NCBI RefSeq assembly: GCF_013404595.1
Contig: NZ_JABVAX010000006.1
Location: 62,001 to 126,000 of the forward strand
Origin: Jannaschia marina
GTDB taxonomy: Bacteria; Pseudomonadota; Alphaproteobacteria; Rhodobacterales; Rhodobacteraceae
Reading direction: 5' to 3'
DNA length: 64,000 bases
The notes below the pieces were generated by a model that saw nothing but the letters and a program-made list of their open reading frames with translations, had not been told where the DNA came from and did not search any database. The position numbers and the translations under genes are program-made. Shown piece after piece: positions 8,790 through 17,392 of this stretch; the first letter of the stretch is position 1; each line of letters opens with the position of its first letter.

Positions 8790-9272
8790 TCAGGACGTCA
8801 CCTCGCAATATCCGGCATAGTTCAAAGTCACATCCGTGCGACGCAACAGCGTTCGGCCCAATATATGTTCCAGCCGCGCCGCAAACCGTGGCCCCTCGGG
8901 ACCAATCCGCAGGATGGCGGCGCCATCCCCGGGTTTCAGGCCCGGTGCTGAAATGATCGTGTCGCCGGTCTGTCCATCAAACGACATTTGCAGAACCGGT
9001 GGCGTCACTGCGCGTCCGGTCCATCCCAAGGGTTCGATCAACCGTTTTGGCATCACATCGCCGGGGATCATCCCTTCGGTGCCAATCATCGTCATCAGTG
9101 ATGGCTCCGCATGCCGATCCAGTATCATAAGTCGTCCCGCAACCGGCTCCCGGTCGCATGCGCCGTCGCAGATCAGCTCACAAGTCAGGCCTTCGGCTTC
9201 TGCACTCGTTGCCAAGAGGGCAGCGGACGCACCGGCCAGGCAGACAGCGACGAAGATGTCCCGACCCTTCAT
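8790..9272 (-). CDS. Small secreted Cys-containing protein
   Basis: A 160-residue protein of no family I recognise. A clear signal peptide (residues 1 to about 26, ending SAEA) targets it to the periplasm. The mature N terminus has a tight cysteine cluster, C31-X3-C35-X3-C39, and a fourth cysteine lies at 156, suggesting disulfides. The ATG at 9272 lies three bases after the livF stop with GGGGGGTGAG as ribosome site, so it is translated with the transporter. Its C-terminal motif (LNYAGYC) is shared with the downstream paralogue. A periplasmic accessory to the importer is a plausible inference only. Confidence 0.75.
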   Translation of the reverse strand: MKGRDIFVAVCLAGASAALLATSAEAEGLTCELICDGACDREPVAGRLMILDRHAEPSLMTMIGTEGMIPGDVMPKRLIEPLGWTGRAVTPPVLQMSFDGQTGDTIISAPGLKPGDGAAILRIGPEGPRFAARLEHILGRTLLRRTDVTLNYAGYCEVTS

Positions 9273-9275
9273 CGC

Positions 9276-10100
9276 TCACCCCCCGAGGAACGACCGGCGG
9301 ACCTCTTCGTCCGCCAGAAGCTCCTTACCCGTCCCGGTATGCGCATTGCGCCCCTGCACCAAGACGTATCCGCGATCCGCGATCTCCAGCGCCTGCCGCG
9401 CGTTCTGCTCCACCATCAGGATGGGGATGCCCGTGCGGCTGACCTCGATGATCCGGTCGAATAGCTCGTCCATCACGATGGGGCTCACGCCCGCCGTCGG
9501 CTCGTCGAGCATCAGGACCTTCGGTTTCGTCATCAGCGCCCGGCCCACGGCCACCTGCTGCCGCTGCCCGCCCGAGAGCTCGCCCGCCGCCTGACCGCGC
9601 TTCTCCTTCAGGATCGGGAACAGGTCATAGACCTGCGCCATGGTCTCGCGGATGTCGTCTCGGCGGATGAAGGCCCCCATCTCCAGGTTCTCCTCCACCG
9701 TCATCGACGTGAAGATGTTGGAGGTCTGGGGCACGAAACCCATGCCCTTTGCCACCCGGTCCTGCGGGCTCAGCGCGGTGATGTCCTCCCCGTCGAGCCG
9801 CACCGCCCCCTTGCGCAGGTTCAGCATCCCGAAGACGGCCTTCATCCCCGTCGACTTGCCGGCCCCGTTCGGCCCCACGATCACGGCGATCTCGCCCGGG
9901 TTCACCGCGATCGTGCAATCGTGCAGGATGTCGGGGCCCTGCCCATAGCCGCCGGTCATGTTGTCCCCGATGAGGAAGGCGTCCTGGGTGTGGCTTCGCT
10001 CGCCGGACGTGGTGCCGGGGCTCATCGTGCCGCGCCCGTGCGGATTGGTGATCGAGCGGTCCTTGTTGCCCCGGTCGTCCTGGTAGGAGTCTGTCGTCAT
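9276..10100 (-). CDS. livF: Branched-chain amino acid type ABC ATPase LivF
   Basis: A 274-residue cytoplasmic ABC ATPase. Walker A is GPNGAGKS, the signature is ELSGGQRQQVAVGRAL, Walker B is VLMLDEPTAG, and the H-loop region reads ILMVEQNA, which is diagnostic of the LivF branch. About 40 residues precede the ABC domain, longer than in most LivF proteins. The ATG at 10100 overlaps the stop of the gene before it (ATGA) and is preceded by GGAGGACATC, so the nine extra upstream codons are not needed. The last codons are the source of the decayed fragment at 8704-8760. Confidence 0.92.
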   Translation of the reverse strand: MTTDSYQDDRGNKDRSITNPHGRGTMSPGTTSGERSHTQDAFLIGDNMTGGYGQGPDILHDCTIAVNPGEIAVIVGPNGAGKSTGMKAVFGMLNLRKGAVRLDGEDITALSPQDRVAKGMGFVPQTSNIFTSMTVEENLEMGAFIRRDDIRETMAQVYDLFPILKEKRGQAAGELSGGQRQQVAVGRALMTKPKVLMLDEPTAGVSPIVMDELFDRIIEVSRTGIPILMVEQNARQALEIADRGYVLVQGRNAHTGTGKELLADEEVRRSFLGG

Positions 10101-10795
10101 TCGATGTCCTCCGCGGCGACCAGCCACGTCTCATAGGGCTGACCGTCGATTGTGATCCCCGCGAGGGTCGCCTCGATCATCTGCGCCCGCTCTCCGGACG
10201 GGGGCGCAAGGTCCTGGCCGGCCACCGGGCCTAGGTCGATGAAGTCAATCATGACGAGTTCGGACGGCAGGAAGATCTCGATTGTGGTCGACTCGTAGAT
10301 GTCGGCCGCCTCCGCATATCCGCTGCGGGTGACGATGACGTCGTCCGCCCTGCGGGCCGTGATCTCGTAGCGCGGCAGGTCGAACAGCCAGTTGATGATC
10401 GTGAGCACCGGGCCGCCCTCTGCATCATCAAGGCCCGCGAAGCCCTCGAAATCACCCTCGTGACCGAAGCCGCGTTCCGAGACCACCATCAGCGAGAATG
10501 CCTCCTCCCCCCGCGAGTAGAAATGCTGCTCCGAGGAGGCATCGACGAGGATCTCGCGGTCCAGCCAGAGGTCAGGCGGCGGACAGACGTTGATCCGGTC
10601 GTCCGACGACGACAGGCACCACGGGCCATCCGCACTGTCGGCCAATGTCATGCCCGGGTCGACGAAGGCCCAGGTCATGTCGTCGTTCAGCACGATATCA
10701 TGGCCCATCAGGGTCGCCCGCGCAAACTCCTCCGCGACGGCCGCCTGCGACAGCACCATCGCGACGACGCCCGATATGAGGCCCGTCCGTATCAT
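10097..10795 (-). CDS. Secreted protein of unknown function inside the liv operon
   Basis: A 232-residue protein without a family I can name. Residues 1-21 form a signal peptide (MVLSQAAVAEE at its end), so the product is likely periplasmic. The mature part is acidic and has two cysteines close together (WCLSSSDDRINVC), which could form a disulfide. It overlaps livG by ATGA at its start and livF by ATGA at its stop, so it is firmly built into the transport operon. It shows no clear similarity to the two smaller secreted proteins downstream. A role with the binding protein is inference. Confidence 0.74.
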   Translation of the reverse strand: MIRTGLISGVVAMVLSQAAVAEEFARATLMGHDIVLNDDMTWAFVDPGMTLADSADGPWCLSSSDDRINVCPPPDLWLDREILVDASSEQHFYSRGEEAFSLMVVSERGFGHEGDFEGFAGLDDAEGGPVLTIINWLFDLPRYEITARRADDVIVTRSGYAEAADIYESTTIEIFLPSELVMIDFIDLGPVAGQDLAPPSGERAQMIEATLAGITIDGQPYETWLVAAEDIE

Positions 10796-11574
10796 CCGGC
10801 CAGCTGATCCTTGTTCTTCAGCCCCGTGCCCAGATAGGCTTCGATGACCTGCTCGTTGGCCTTGATCTCGGCCAGCGAGCCCTCGGCCAGCACCTTGCCT
10901 TCGGCCATGCAGATGACGTGGTCGCTGATCTTGCCGATGAAATCCATGTCGTGCTCGATGACGACGAAGGTGTAGTCCCGCTCCTTGTTGAGCCGCAGGA
11001 TCGCGTCGCCGATCGTATTGAGGAGCGTGCGGTTCACGCCCGCGCCGACCTCGTCGAGGAAGACGATCTTCGCGTCCACCATCATCGTGCGCCCGAGTTC
11101 AAGGAGCTTCTTCTGCCCGCCCGAGACCTGCCCCGCCTTCTGGTCGCGCAGGTGACTGATCGTTAGGAAGTCGAGCACCTCGTCGGCCTTCGCCCGGAGC
11201 GCCCGCTCCTCGTCGGCGATGCGCTTGCGCCCGAACCAGGTGTTCCAGAGCGTCTCGCCAGTCTGGCCGCCCGGCACCATCATCAGGTTCTCCTGACAGG
11301 TCATCGAGTGGAACTCATGCGCGATCTGGAACGTCCGGAGCAGCCCCTTGTGGAACAGCTCGTGCGGCGGCAGGCCGGTGATGTCCTCGCCCGCCATCGT
11401 GACCCGCCCCGAGGTCGGCGGCAGCACGCCCGCAATGACGTTGAAGAGCGTCGTCTTCCCCGCCCCGTTCGGCCCGATGAGCCCGGTGATCGTCTTCGGC
11501 TCGATCCGAAGCGTCGCCCCGTCCACGGCCCGGAAGCCGCCGAAATGGCGATGAAGGTCCTCGACCTCGATCAT
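10792..11574 (-). CDS. livG: Branched-chain amino acid type ABC ATPase LivG
   Basis: A 260-residue ABC ATPase with Walker A GPNGAGKTT, signature VSGGQKKLLELGRTMM, Walker B IVFLDEVGAG and the C-terminal YLGTGLKNK typical of LivG. Note that the Walker B is followed by EVGAGVN rather than the usual EPxAGLN, a mild deviation seen in this subfamily. The ATG at 11574 is preceded at nine bases by GGGGGAC; an ATG five codons earlier (11589) is the alternative. A strong hairpin separates it from the upstream binding-protein gene, which probably lowers its expression relative to the binding protein. Confidence 0.9.
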   Translation of the reverse strand: MIEVEDLHRHFGGFRAVDGATLRIEPKTITGLIGPNGAGKTTLFNVIAGVLPPTSGRVTMAGEDITGLPPHELFHKGLLRTFQIAHEFHSMTCQENLMMVPGGQTGETLWNTWFGRKRIADEERALRAKADEVLDFLTISHLRDQKAGQVSGGQKKLLELGRTMMVDAKIVFLDEVGAGVNRTLLNTIGDAILRLNKERDYTFVVIEHDMDFIGKISDHVICMAEGKVLAEGSLAEIKANEQVIEAYLGTGLKNKDQLAG

Positions 11575-11593
11575 GCGTCTGTCCCCCATGTGG

Positions 11594-11618
11594 GAACGGC
11601 CCCGCGCGGGGGCCGTTC
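11594..11618 (-). terminator. Hairpin between binding-protein gene and livG
   Basis: A perfect 10-bp stem (GAACGGCCCC / GGGGCCGTTC) with a 5-base loop begins about 20 bases after the binding-protein stop, between it and livG. There is no strong T tract on the transcribed strand, so it is more likely a partial terminator or 3'-end stabiliser that keeps binding-protein mRNA in excess over the permease genes. Confidence 0.7.
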
Positions 11619-11637
11619 TCTGTCTCTCGTGCCGGTC

Positions 11638-12828
11638 TTAGCGGAAGCCTTCAACCACCAGCTCGCCACCGCCGAAGCTGACCTCGCGGTAGTTGCCGGC
11701 CGACTCGCCGGGTCCGATCAGCTCGACCGCCGAGGCCCCGACATAGTCGATGTCGCCACCGTCCTTGAGGATCTGCAGCGCCTTCTCCAGCTCGCCGGGC
11801 AGGATCTCCTCGCCCGGGGCGTTGGCCACATCCATCACGGCGTCCTTGTAGACCGCCGGATCGGCCGAACCCGACGCCTGCATCGCCAGCATGATGAGCG
11901 CCGCGGCGTCATAGGCCTCCGCCGAGAAGGGCGAGGAGCCGTCGTAGTCGGCCGCCGCCGCCATCTCCTGGTAGATCTGCGCGCCGGGACTGTCGGTGCC
12001 CGGGTTCTGGCCGGTCGAGCCGTCGATCTCGGAGCCGAAGTTGTCGACGAGCGCCTGGCTGATCATGCCGTCGGGGAAGTGGAACGTGTCGAACGCCCCC
12101 GAGTCGAGCGCCGCGCGCACGATGCCCGAGCCGCCCTGGTCGACGTAGCCCGCCACGACCAGCCGGTCACCACCGGCCGCCGCCAGCGCACCGACTTCGG
12201 CCGAGTAGTCCGCCTTGCCGTCCTCGTGCGCGGCCGAGATCGTGACCGAGCCGCCCGCTTCCTCGAAGGCGGTCTGGAATGCGTCGGCCAGACCTTTGCC
12301 GTAGTCGTTGTTCGTATAGGTCAGCGCGACGCTCTCGATGCCCTGATCCATCAGGATCTCGGTCATGATGACGCCCTGGCGCGCATCCGACGGCGCGGTC
12401 CGGAAGAAGAGGCCGTTGTCCTCGGCGGTCGAGAGACCCGGCGAGGTGGCCGAGGGCGAGATCATCACGACGCCGTTCGGCACGGCGACGTTCGAGAGCA
12501 TGGCTCCCGTCACGCCCGAGCAATCCGCGCCGACGATGCCCGCGACACCGTCACCGGTGATGAGACGCTCGGTCGCCGAGGTGGCGGCGGCCGCGTCGAT
12601 GCAGGTGGAATCGCCGCGCACCGGCTCCACGGTCACGCCATCGAGCAGAAGGCCCGACTCCGAGACCTCCGACATGGCCATCTCGGCCCCGGCCGCCATC
12701 TGCGGGGCAAGCGATTCAAGCGGGCCGGTGAAGCCCAGCACGACGCCCAGTTTCACGGGCGAATGGCCATCCGCAAAGGCGGCCGTCGCGGCCAGAGTTG
12801 CGGCCGAAGCCATCAGAAGCTTTTTCAT
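11638..12828 (-). CDS. Periplasmic amino-acid-type ABC substrate-binding protein
   Basis: A 396-residue LivK-like (Peripla_BP_6) binding protein. A signal peptide MKKLLMASAATLAATAAFA is followed by the mature start DGHSPVKLGVVLGFTGPLES, split here as two halves of a typical N-terminal lobe. The substrate-contact stretch VMISPSATSPGLS and YTNNDYGKGLADAF are recognisable. It heads the operon and delivers a ligand to LivHMGF; branched-chain amino acids are the default guess, but this fold also binds urea, amides and aromatic acids. AGGGAGAA precedes the ATG. The 123 nt upstream must hold the operon promoter, but I cannot fix its boxes. Confidence 0.9.
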   Translation of the reverse strand: MKKLLMASAATLAATAAFADGHSPVKLGVVLGFTGPLESLAPQMAAGAEMAMSEVSESGLLLDGVTVEPVRGDSTCIDAAAATSATERLITGDGVAGIVGADCSGVTGAMLSNVAVPNGVVMISPSATSPGLSTAEDNGLFFRTAPSDARQGVIMTEILMDQGIESVALTYTNNDYGKGLADAFQTAFEEAGGSVTISAAHEDGKADYSAEVGALAAAGGDRLVVAGYVDQGGSGIVRAALDSGAFDTFHFPDGMISQALVDNFGSEIDGSTGQNPGTDSPGAQIYQEMAAAADYDGSSPFSAEAYDAAALIMLAMQASGSADPAVYKDAVMDVANAPGEEILPGELEKALQILKDGGDIDYVGASAVELIGPGESAGNYREVSFGGGELVVEGFR

Positions 12829-12951
12829 GATATTCTCCCTGTTATCCGACTCTTTCCCGAGCCTTGATGCGATACGTTATTGAACGTGTTGCGCAGATGA
12901 AAGCGTCCAATCCGGCCGTTCCCGATTTTTAATCGCGGCGAAACAGCCGTT

Positions 12952-13779
12952 TCACAGCGAAATTCCCCGCCGGCCGGCCAGGTCGGTAAAAAACTGCCAC
13001 GCGACGCGCCCCGACCGCGCCCCGCGCGTCGCCTGCCATTCCACCGCTTCGGCCCGCAGCACCTCCTCCGCGATCTCGACGCCGTAGGCCTCGCAATAGC
13101 CGCGGATCATGGCGAGATAGGCGTCCTGGTCGCAGGGATGGAAGCCGAGCCAGAGGCCGAAACGGTCCGAGAGCGAGACCTTCTCCTCCACCGCCTCGCC
13201 GGGCTTGATCGCCGTGGAGCGTTCGTTCTCTATCATGTCGCGTGGCATCAGGTGACGGCGGTTCGACGTCGCGTAGAACACGACGTTGCCCGGCCGACCT
13301 TCGATCCCGCCGTCGAGCACGGCCTTGAGCGACTTGTAGGCTGCATCGTCGTGGCTGAAACTCAGGTCGTCGCAGTAGAGCACGAAGCGATGCGGGGCCG
13401 CGCGCAACACGTTGAGGAGCGCGCCGACACTGTGGATATCCTCGCGCTGCAACTCGACGAGCTTCAGGCCCGTCGCTTCAAGTTCGCCGTGTATCGCCTT
13501 GACGAGGCTCGACTTCCCCATGCCCCGCGCGCCCCAAAGGAGCGCGTTGTTCGCCGGCAGGCCGTCGGCGAAGCGGCGCGTGTTGTCGAGCAGCGTATCG
13601 CGTGCTCGGTCGATGCCCACGAGCAGATCGAGCGCGATGCGGTTCGGTGCCGGCACCGGGATCAGGCGGTCAGGTGAGGTATCCCAGACATAGGCACTCG
13701 CACGCCAGTCGGGCGCGGCAAAGGGCGCCGGGGCCAGCCGTTCGAGCGCGACGGCGATGCGCTCCAACGGGTCGCTCAA
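12952..13779 (-). CDS. DUF815 family AAA-type ATPase
   Basis: A 275-residue ATP-binding protein of the DUF815 family, AAA-fold ATPases of unknown cellular role. Walker A is GARGMGKSS near residue 83 and Walker B is FVLYCDDLSF; a sensor-1-like VVFYATSNRRHLMP follows. There is no signal peptide. Its ATG overlaps the tatC stop (ATGA), so it is the last gene of the tat operon; this placement is common in Rhodobacteraceae and says little about function. Confidence 0.86.
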   Translation of the reverse strand: MSDPLERIAVALERLAPAPFAAPDWRASAYVWDTSPDRLIPVPAPNRIALDLLVGIDRARDTLLDNTRRFADGLPANNALLWGARGMGKSSLVKAIHGELEATGLKLVELQREDIHSVGALLNVLRAAPHRFVLYCDDLSFSHDDAAYKSLKAVLDGGIEGRPGNVVFYATSNRRHLMPRDMIENERSTAIKPGEAVEEKVSLSDRFGLWLGFHPCDQDAYLAMIRGYCEAYGVEIAEEVLRAEAVEWQATRGARSGRVAWQFFTDLAGRRGISL

Positions 13780-14660
13780 GCGTCTTCGTCCTCGTCCCAG
13801 AGACCCTGCGCGCGCAATTCCTTCTCGCGCTTGCGCTCGACCATCTTCACCAGCCAGATCGACACCTCGTAGAGACCGTAGACCACGACGAAGAGGATGA
13901 TCTGCGTGATGACATCGGGCGGAGTCACCAGCGCGGCCAGAACGAGGATGCCAACGACCGCGTATTTGCGCACGTTCACCAGCCCCTCGGACGAGACGAG
14001 CCCGGCCTTGCCCATCAGCGTCAGCAGGACCGGAAGCTGGAAGCAGAGCCCAAAGGCCACGATCATCTTGAGCGTGATGTCGAGCGACTCGTTCACCTTG
14101 CCGTCGAAGACGATGTCGATGCCCTCGTCCGCCGGGGTCTCAACCGGCTCGGTGATCACCACGCCGTCGGGCACGTCCGTCGGGATGGCCCCGGCGATCA
14201 CCTCGCGCACGTCGGCAAAGCCCAGGAAGAACTGCATCGCCAGCGGCACCACGACGTAATGTGCAAAGGCCGCGCCCAGCGTGAAGAGCGCGGGCGACGC
14301 GATCAGGAAGGGCAGGAAGGCACTCTTCTCGTTCCTGTAAAGACCGGGCGCGACGAAGCGCCAGAGCTGATGCGCGATGACCGGAAAGGCGATGACGAGG
14401 CCCGCGACCATGGCGACCCGGACCTGCGTGAAGAAGTACTCCTGCGGGGCCGTGTACTGCATCCGGGGGTTCGGATCGCCGAGGGACCGCATCGTGTCCT
14501 CGATCGGACCCAACAGAAACGCGAGGATGTCCTGCGCGAAGTAGAAGCAGGCGACCATGCCGACGAGGAACGCGACGACGGCGCGGATCAACCGCGTCCG
14601 CAACTCCGCCAGATGCTCGATCAGGGGCGCGGAGCTGTCGTCGATTTCGGTGTCGCTCAT
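13776..14660 (-). CDS. tatC: Sec-independent protein translocase TatC
   Basis: A 294-residue polytopic membrane protein, the signal-peptide receptor of the twin-arginine translocase. The N-terminal HLAELRTRLIRA and the first periplasmic loop leading to APQEYFFTQVRVA are conserved, and six hydrophobic segments follow. There is an insert of about 30 acidic residues in a later periplasmic loop (IPTDVPDGVVITEPVETP), common in this family group. It overlaps tatB and the DUF815 gene by ATGA each. The TRAP binding protein in this window is a likely substrate. Confidence 0.95.
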   Translation of the reverse strand: MSDTEIDDSSAPLIEHLAELRTRLIRAVVAFLVGMVACFYFAQDILAFLLGPIEDTMRSLGDPNPRMQYTAPQEYFFTQVRVAMVAGLVIAFPVIAHQLWRFVAPGLYRNEKSAFLPFLIASPALFTLGAAFAHYVVVPLAMQFFLGFADVREVIAGAIPTDVPDGVVITEPVETPADEGIDIVFDGKVNESLDITLKMIVAFGLCFQLPVLLTLMGKAGLVSSEGLVNVRKYAVVGILVLAALVTPPDVITQIILFVVVYGLYEVSIWLVKMVERKREKELRAQGLWDEDEDA

Positions 14661-15118
14661 GCGCTCTTGTCCGTCTCGTTCGACGCGGGTTCGATCTCCG
14701 GTTCACCCGAGAGTTCGGCGGCCTCCGCTGCCTGCCGGCGCTCGGCGGCCTCGGCCATCGCCTTGTCGATCTTGGCCTTGTTCGCCGCCCGGTCGGGGCT
14801 CAGCCCCGCATCGGGTTTCGCGGCCTTGCCGTCCGCCTCGTCGGGCGTCCAGGCGGTCAGTTCCTTCTCGGCATCCTTCAGCGCGTCGAGGCCGTACTTC
14901 TTCGGGTCCGACATCTTGCGCAGGTCGCCCGCGATGTCGCCCACCCCGCTGTCCTTCGCGGCATCGTTCATCGCCGACTGGAACTCGCGCGCCATGCGCC
15001 GCGCCTTGCCCGTGAACTCGCCCAGCGCACGGAACATGCGCGGCAGGTCCTTCGGGCCGACGACGATCAGGGCGACGACGCCCGCGACCATCATCTCGCT
15101 CCAGCCGATGTCGAACAT
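14657..15118 (-). CDS. tatB: Sec-independent protein translocase TatB
   Basis: A 153-residue protein with the TatB N terminus MFDIGWSEMMVAGVVALIVV, a hinge GPKDLPR, an amphipathic helix (ALGEFTGKARRMAREFQSA) and a long charged, Ala-rich tail. It works with TatC in twin-arginine signal recognition at the inner membrane. It starts 24 nt after tatA and its stop overlaps the tatC start. Confidence 0.95.
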   Translation of the reverse strand: MFDIGWSEMMVAGVVALIVVGPKDLPRMFRALGEFTGKARRMAREFQSAMNDAAKDSGVGDIAGDLRKMSDPKKYGLDALKDAEKELTAWTPDEADGKAAKPDAGLSPDRAANKAKIDKAMAEAAERRQAAEAAELSGEPEIEPASNETDKSA

Positions 15119-15142
15119 GGGTGCGGCCCCCCGGGTCTCAGA

Positions 15143-15412
15143 TCAGGCCTTGTCCTTCTCGGACGGTTCGGGGGTGATGTCGCGCACCGTGGCCGAGTCG
15201 TTGAGCGACGGATCCACCTGCACGGCTGCAGTCTCTTCCTCGTCGTCCTTGTTGCCCTCGGCGACGCCCTTCTTGAAGGAGGTGATCCCCTTCCCGACCT
15301 CGCCCATCAGGCTCGAGATCTTGCCGCGCCCGAAGAGCACGAGAACGACGATCGCGATGAGCAGGATGCCCATCGGCCCCACGTTGTTGATGAGAAGTGC
15401 ATTGGTCAGCAT
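15143..15412 (-). CDS. tatA: Sec-independent protein translocase TatA
   Basis: An 89-residue protein with one N-terminal membrane helix, the hinge VLFGRGKISSLMGEVGKGIT and an acidic tail, which forms the Tat pore. The ATG at 15412 has GGGAGA upstream and gives about ten more N-terminal residues (MLTNALLINNVGP) than most TatA proteins; a later start at the MGILL methionine (15373) is possible. It heads the tatABC-DUF815 run. Confidence 0.92.
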   Translation of the reverse strand: MLTNALLINNVGPMGILLIAIVVLVLFGRGKISSLMGEVGKGITSFKKGVAEGNKDDEEETAAVQVDPSLNDSATVRDITPEPSEKDKA

Positions 15413-15529
15413 GATGTGTCTCCCTGAAGGGCGCGCGCGCGTCCGCGTCGGCCCCGATTACCCTGGTCCCCGGTGTATCTACGCATTGCGCAGGCCACAT
15501 GAAAGCGCCCGCACGCAATTTTGCACGTC

Positions 15530-16708
15530 CTATTGCAGAAGCGGAGCGGGGTCGACCGCGTCGAAGCCGCGCCGCACCTCGAAATGCAGGAATGCCGGGT
15601 CGCCCCCGCCCACGCTCGCCACCCGCTGACCCGCGGCGATGGAATCGCCCTTCTGCACGCGGATGTCCTTGATGTTGGCATAGACCGTCAGAAGCCCGCC
15701 CTCGTGGCGCAGCACGAGGATCGGCACCTGATCGGTATCGCGGGTGATGGCCGCGACCGTGCCCGCGGCGGCGGCCTGAACGGCGCTGCCTTCCGCGGCG
15801 CGGAAGTCGATTCCCTCGTTGCGGGCCGAGAAGGGCCGCAGCACCTCGCCCGAAACCGGCCGGCGCAACGCCGAGGGCGATGCCGCCTCGCTCGCCGGGG
15901 CTGCGGCTGGTTCGGGTGCGGGCTCGGGCGCGCTGGCCTCCGTGCGCGACGCGTCGAGGTTCGGGCTCGCCGGCAGGGGCTCCTGCTCGACGGTCTCCGG
16001 CAGCGCGGAACTGGCCGAGGGCGGAACCGGCGTGTCCGTCCCCTGCCCCGGCGTCGAGTCCGCGACCTGGGCCGCCCCGTCCTCGCCGATGACGAGCGGG
16101 ATCAGCAGGTACTGGCCCTCGCGCACCGCAAGATCGCTGCCGAGCCCGTTCCACTCGGCGAGCGACGACGGGCTCACCCCGTAGAGACGCGCGATCGAGA
16201 AGGCCGTCTCGCCCCGCGCGACGCGGTGGCGCACCGGCTCTTCCCCGCTCTGCACGGCGATCTCGGCCCCGGCACCGCTGCCCGAGACGCGGTCGATGGC
16301 CGCCCCCGCGATCCGCGTGATGTCGGGCCGCCCGTCCGATCCGGCCGCCCCCGGCACCACCCGGCTCGGCAGGGCAAGCACCGCGTCCTGGTTCAGCCGC
16401 GTCTCCGGCGTGATCCCGTTGAACCGCGCGAGTTCGGCCGAGGAATAGCCGATCCGGTCGGCGACCGTCTGCACCGTGTCGCCGCGCCGCGCGACGACCA
16501 CCTGATAGTTCGGATAGGTAATCAACCCGTTCGCGTCGGGCCGCGGCCGGTCCGCCGCCGCCTGTCGCACGCCGTCGGTCGTATCGACCGTCCCCGCCGT
16601 GTTGCGCAGGTCGAAATCGAAATTGCCCGACTGGAATTCCGAGCATCCCGCCAGGATGCTCACGCTCGTCAATAGACCGACCCAGCCGGCCCTGCCTGCT
16701 CCGGACAT
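15530..16708 (-). CDS. nlpD: LysM/M23 peptidoglycan-binding lipoprotein (NlpD-like)
   Basis: A 392-residue envelope protein. The lipobox SILAGC near residues 17-22 marks it as a lipoprotein. Two LysM-type segments follow (YQVVVARRGDTVQTVADRIG and VARGETAFSIARLYGVSP), then a Pro/Glu/Ala-rich linker and a C-terminal M23 (LytM) domain. The M23 metal ligands look degenerate (ARNEGIDFRAAEG in place of HxG..D), as in NlpD/EnvC proteins that activate amidases rather than cut peptidoglycan. Its place behind surE-pcm matches the classic surE-pcm-nlpD order. Confidence 0.88.
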   Translation of the reverse strand: MSGAGRAGWVGLLTSVSILAGCSEFQSGNFDFDLRNTAGTVDTTDGVRQAAADRPRPDANGLITYPNYQVVVARRGDTVQTVADRIGYSSAELARFNGITPETRLNQDAVLALPSRVVPGAAGSDGRPDITRIAGAAIDRVSGSGAGAEIAVQSGEEPVRHRVARGETAFSIARLYGVSPSSLAEWNGLGSDLAVREGQYLLIPLVIGEDGAAQVADSTPGQGTDTPVPPSASSALPETVEQEPLPASPNLDASRTEASAPEPAPEPAAAPASEAASPSALRRPVSGEVLRPFSARNEGIDFRAAEGSAVQAAAAGTVAAITRDTDQVPILVLRHEGGLLTVYANIKDIRVQKGDSIAAGQRVASVGGGDPAFLHFEVRRGFDAVDPAPLLQ

Positions 16709-16750
16709 CGCTGTCCCCCTTAACTGCCCAATGTCGGGATGGCACGTCCT

Positions 16751-17389
16751 TCAGTCGTGTTCCACCCCCTCCACCAGCGGCACGAAGCGCACCGGCGAAA
16801 GCTCGTCATACTCGTACCCGCCGTCGGTCCGCGTCACCTTGATCAGCGTCTGCACGTGATCGGACACGCCCACCGGCACCACCATACTACCCCCGATGCG
16901 CAATTGTGCCAACAGGGGACCGGGCGGGTCCTCGGCGGCGGCGGTCACGAGGATGCGGTCGAAGGGAGCCTGCTCGGGCAGGCCGAAGCTGCCGTCGGCG
17001 GTGATCTGGGTGATGTTCGACAGCCCGAGCGCCTGGTGGTTGACCTGCGCCGCGCGGGTCAGCGCCCGATGCCGCTCGACGGTATAGACCCGCCGCGCCA
17101 GATGCGACAGAACCGCCGCCTGGTAGCCGGTGCCCGTCCCGACCTCGAGCACCTTGTCGCGCGGCTGCACGTCGAGCGCCTGGGTCATCTGCCCGACGAT
17201 GCTCGGCTGGCTGATCGTCTGCCCGCCCGCGATCGGCAGGGGCACGTCCTCGTAGGCGCGCGCCGCGAAGGTCTCCGACAGGAAGCGCGCACGGTCCACG
17301 CGCTCCATCGCCATCAGCACCCGCAGGTCGGTCACGCCGCGCGCGCGGACGGCAAGCTGCAGGCGTATGACCTCCTCGGGCGTCGCCAC
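16751..17389 (-). CDS. pcm: Protein-L-isoaspartate O-methyltransferase
   Basis: A 212-residue cytosolic SAM methyltransferase that repairs isoaspartyl residues. The motif [19 protein letters not shown] carries the SAM-binding loop, and the family stretch [20 protein letters not shown] lies before it. The start is GTG at 17389, three bases after the surE stop. Length matches the family. Confidence 0.94.
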   Translation of the reverse strand: MATPEEVIRLQLAVRARGVTDLRVLMAMERVDRARFLSETFAARAYEDVPLPIAGGQTISQPSIVGQMTQALDVQPRDKVLEVGTGTGYQAAVLSHLARRVYTVERHRALTRAAQVNHQALGLSNITQITADGSFGLPEQAPFDRILVTAAAEDPPGPLLAQLRIGGSMVVPVGVSDHVQTLIKVTRTDGGYEYDELSPVRFVPLVEGVEHD

Positions 17390-17392
17390 GCC

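Noticed and set aside
11308-12867. A 519-codon open frame antisense to the binding-protein gene
   Set aside because: The minus strand encodes a clear signal peptide and binding-protein motifs; the plus frame does not.
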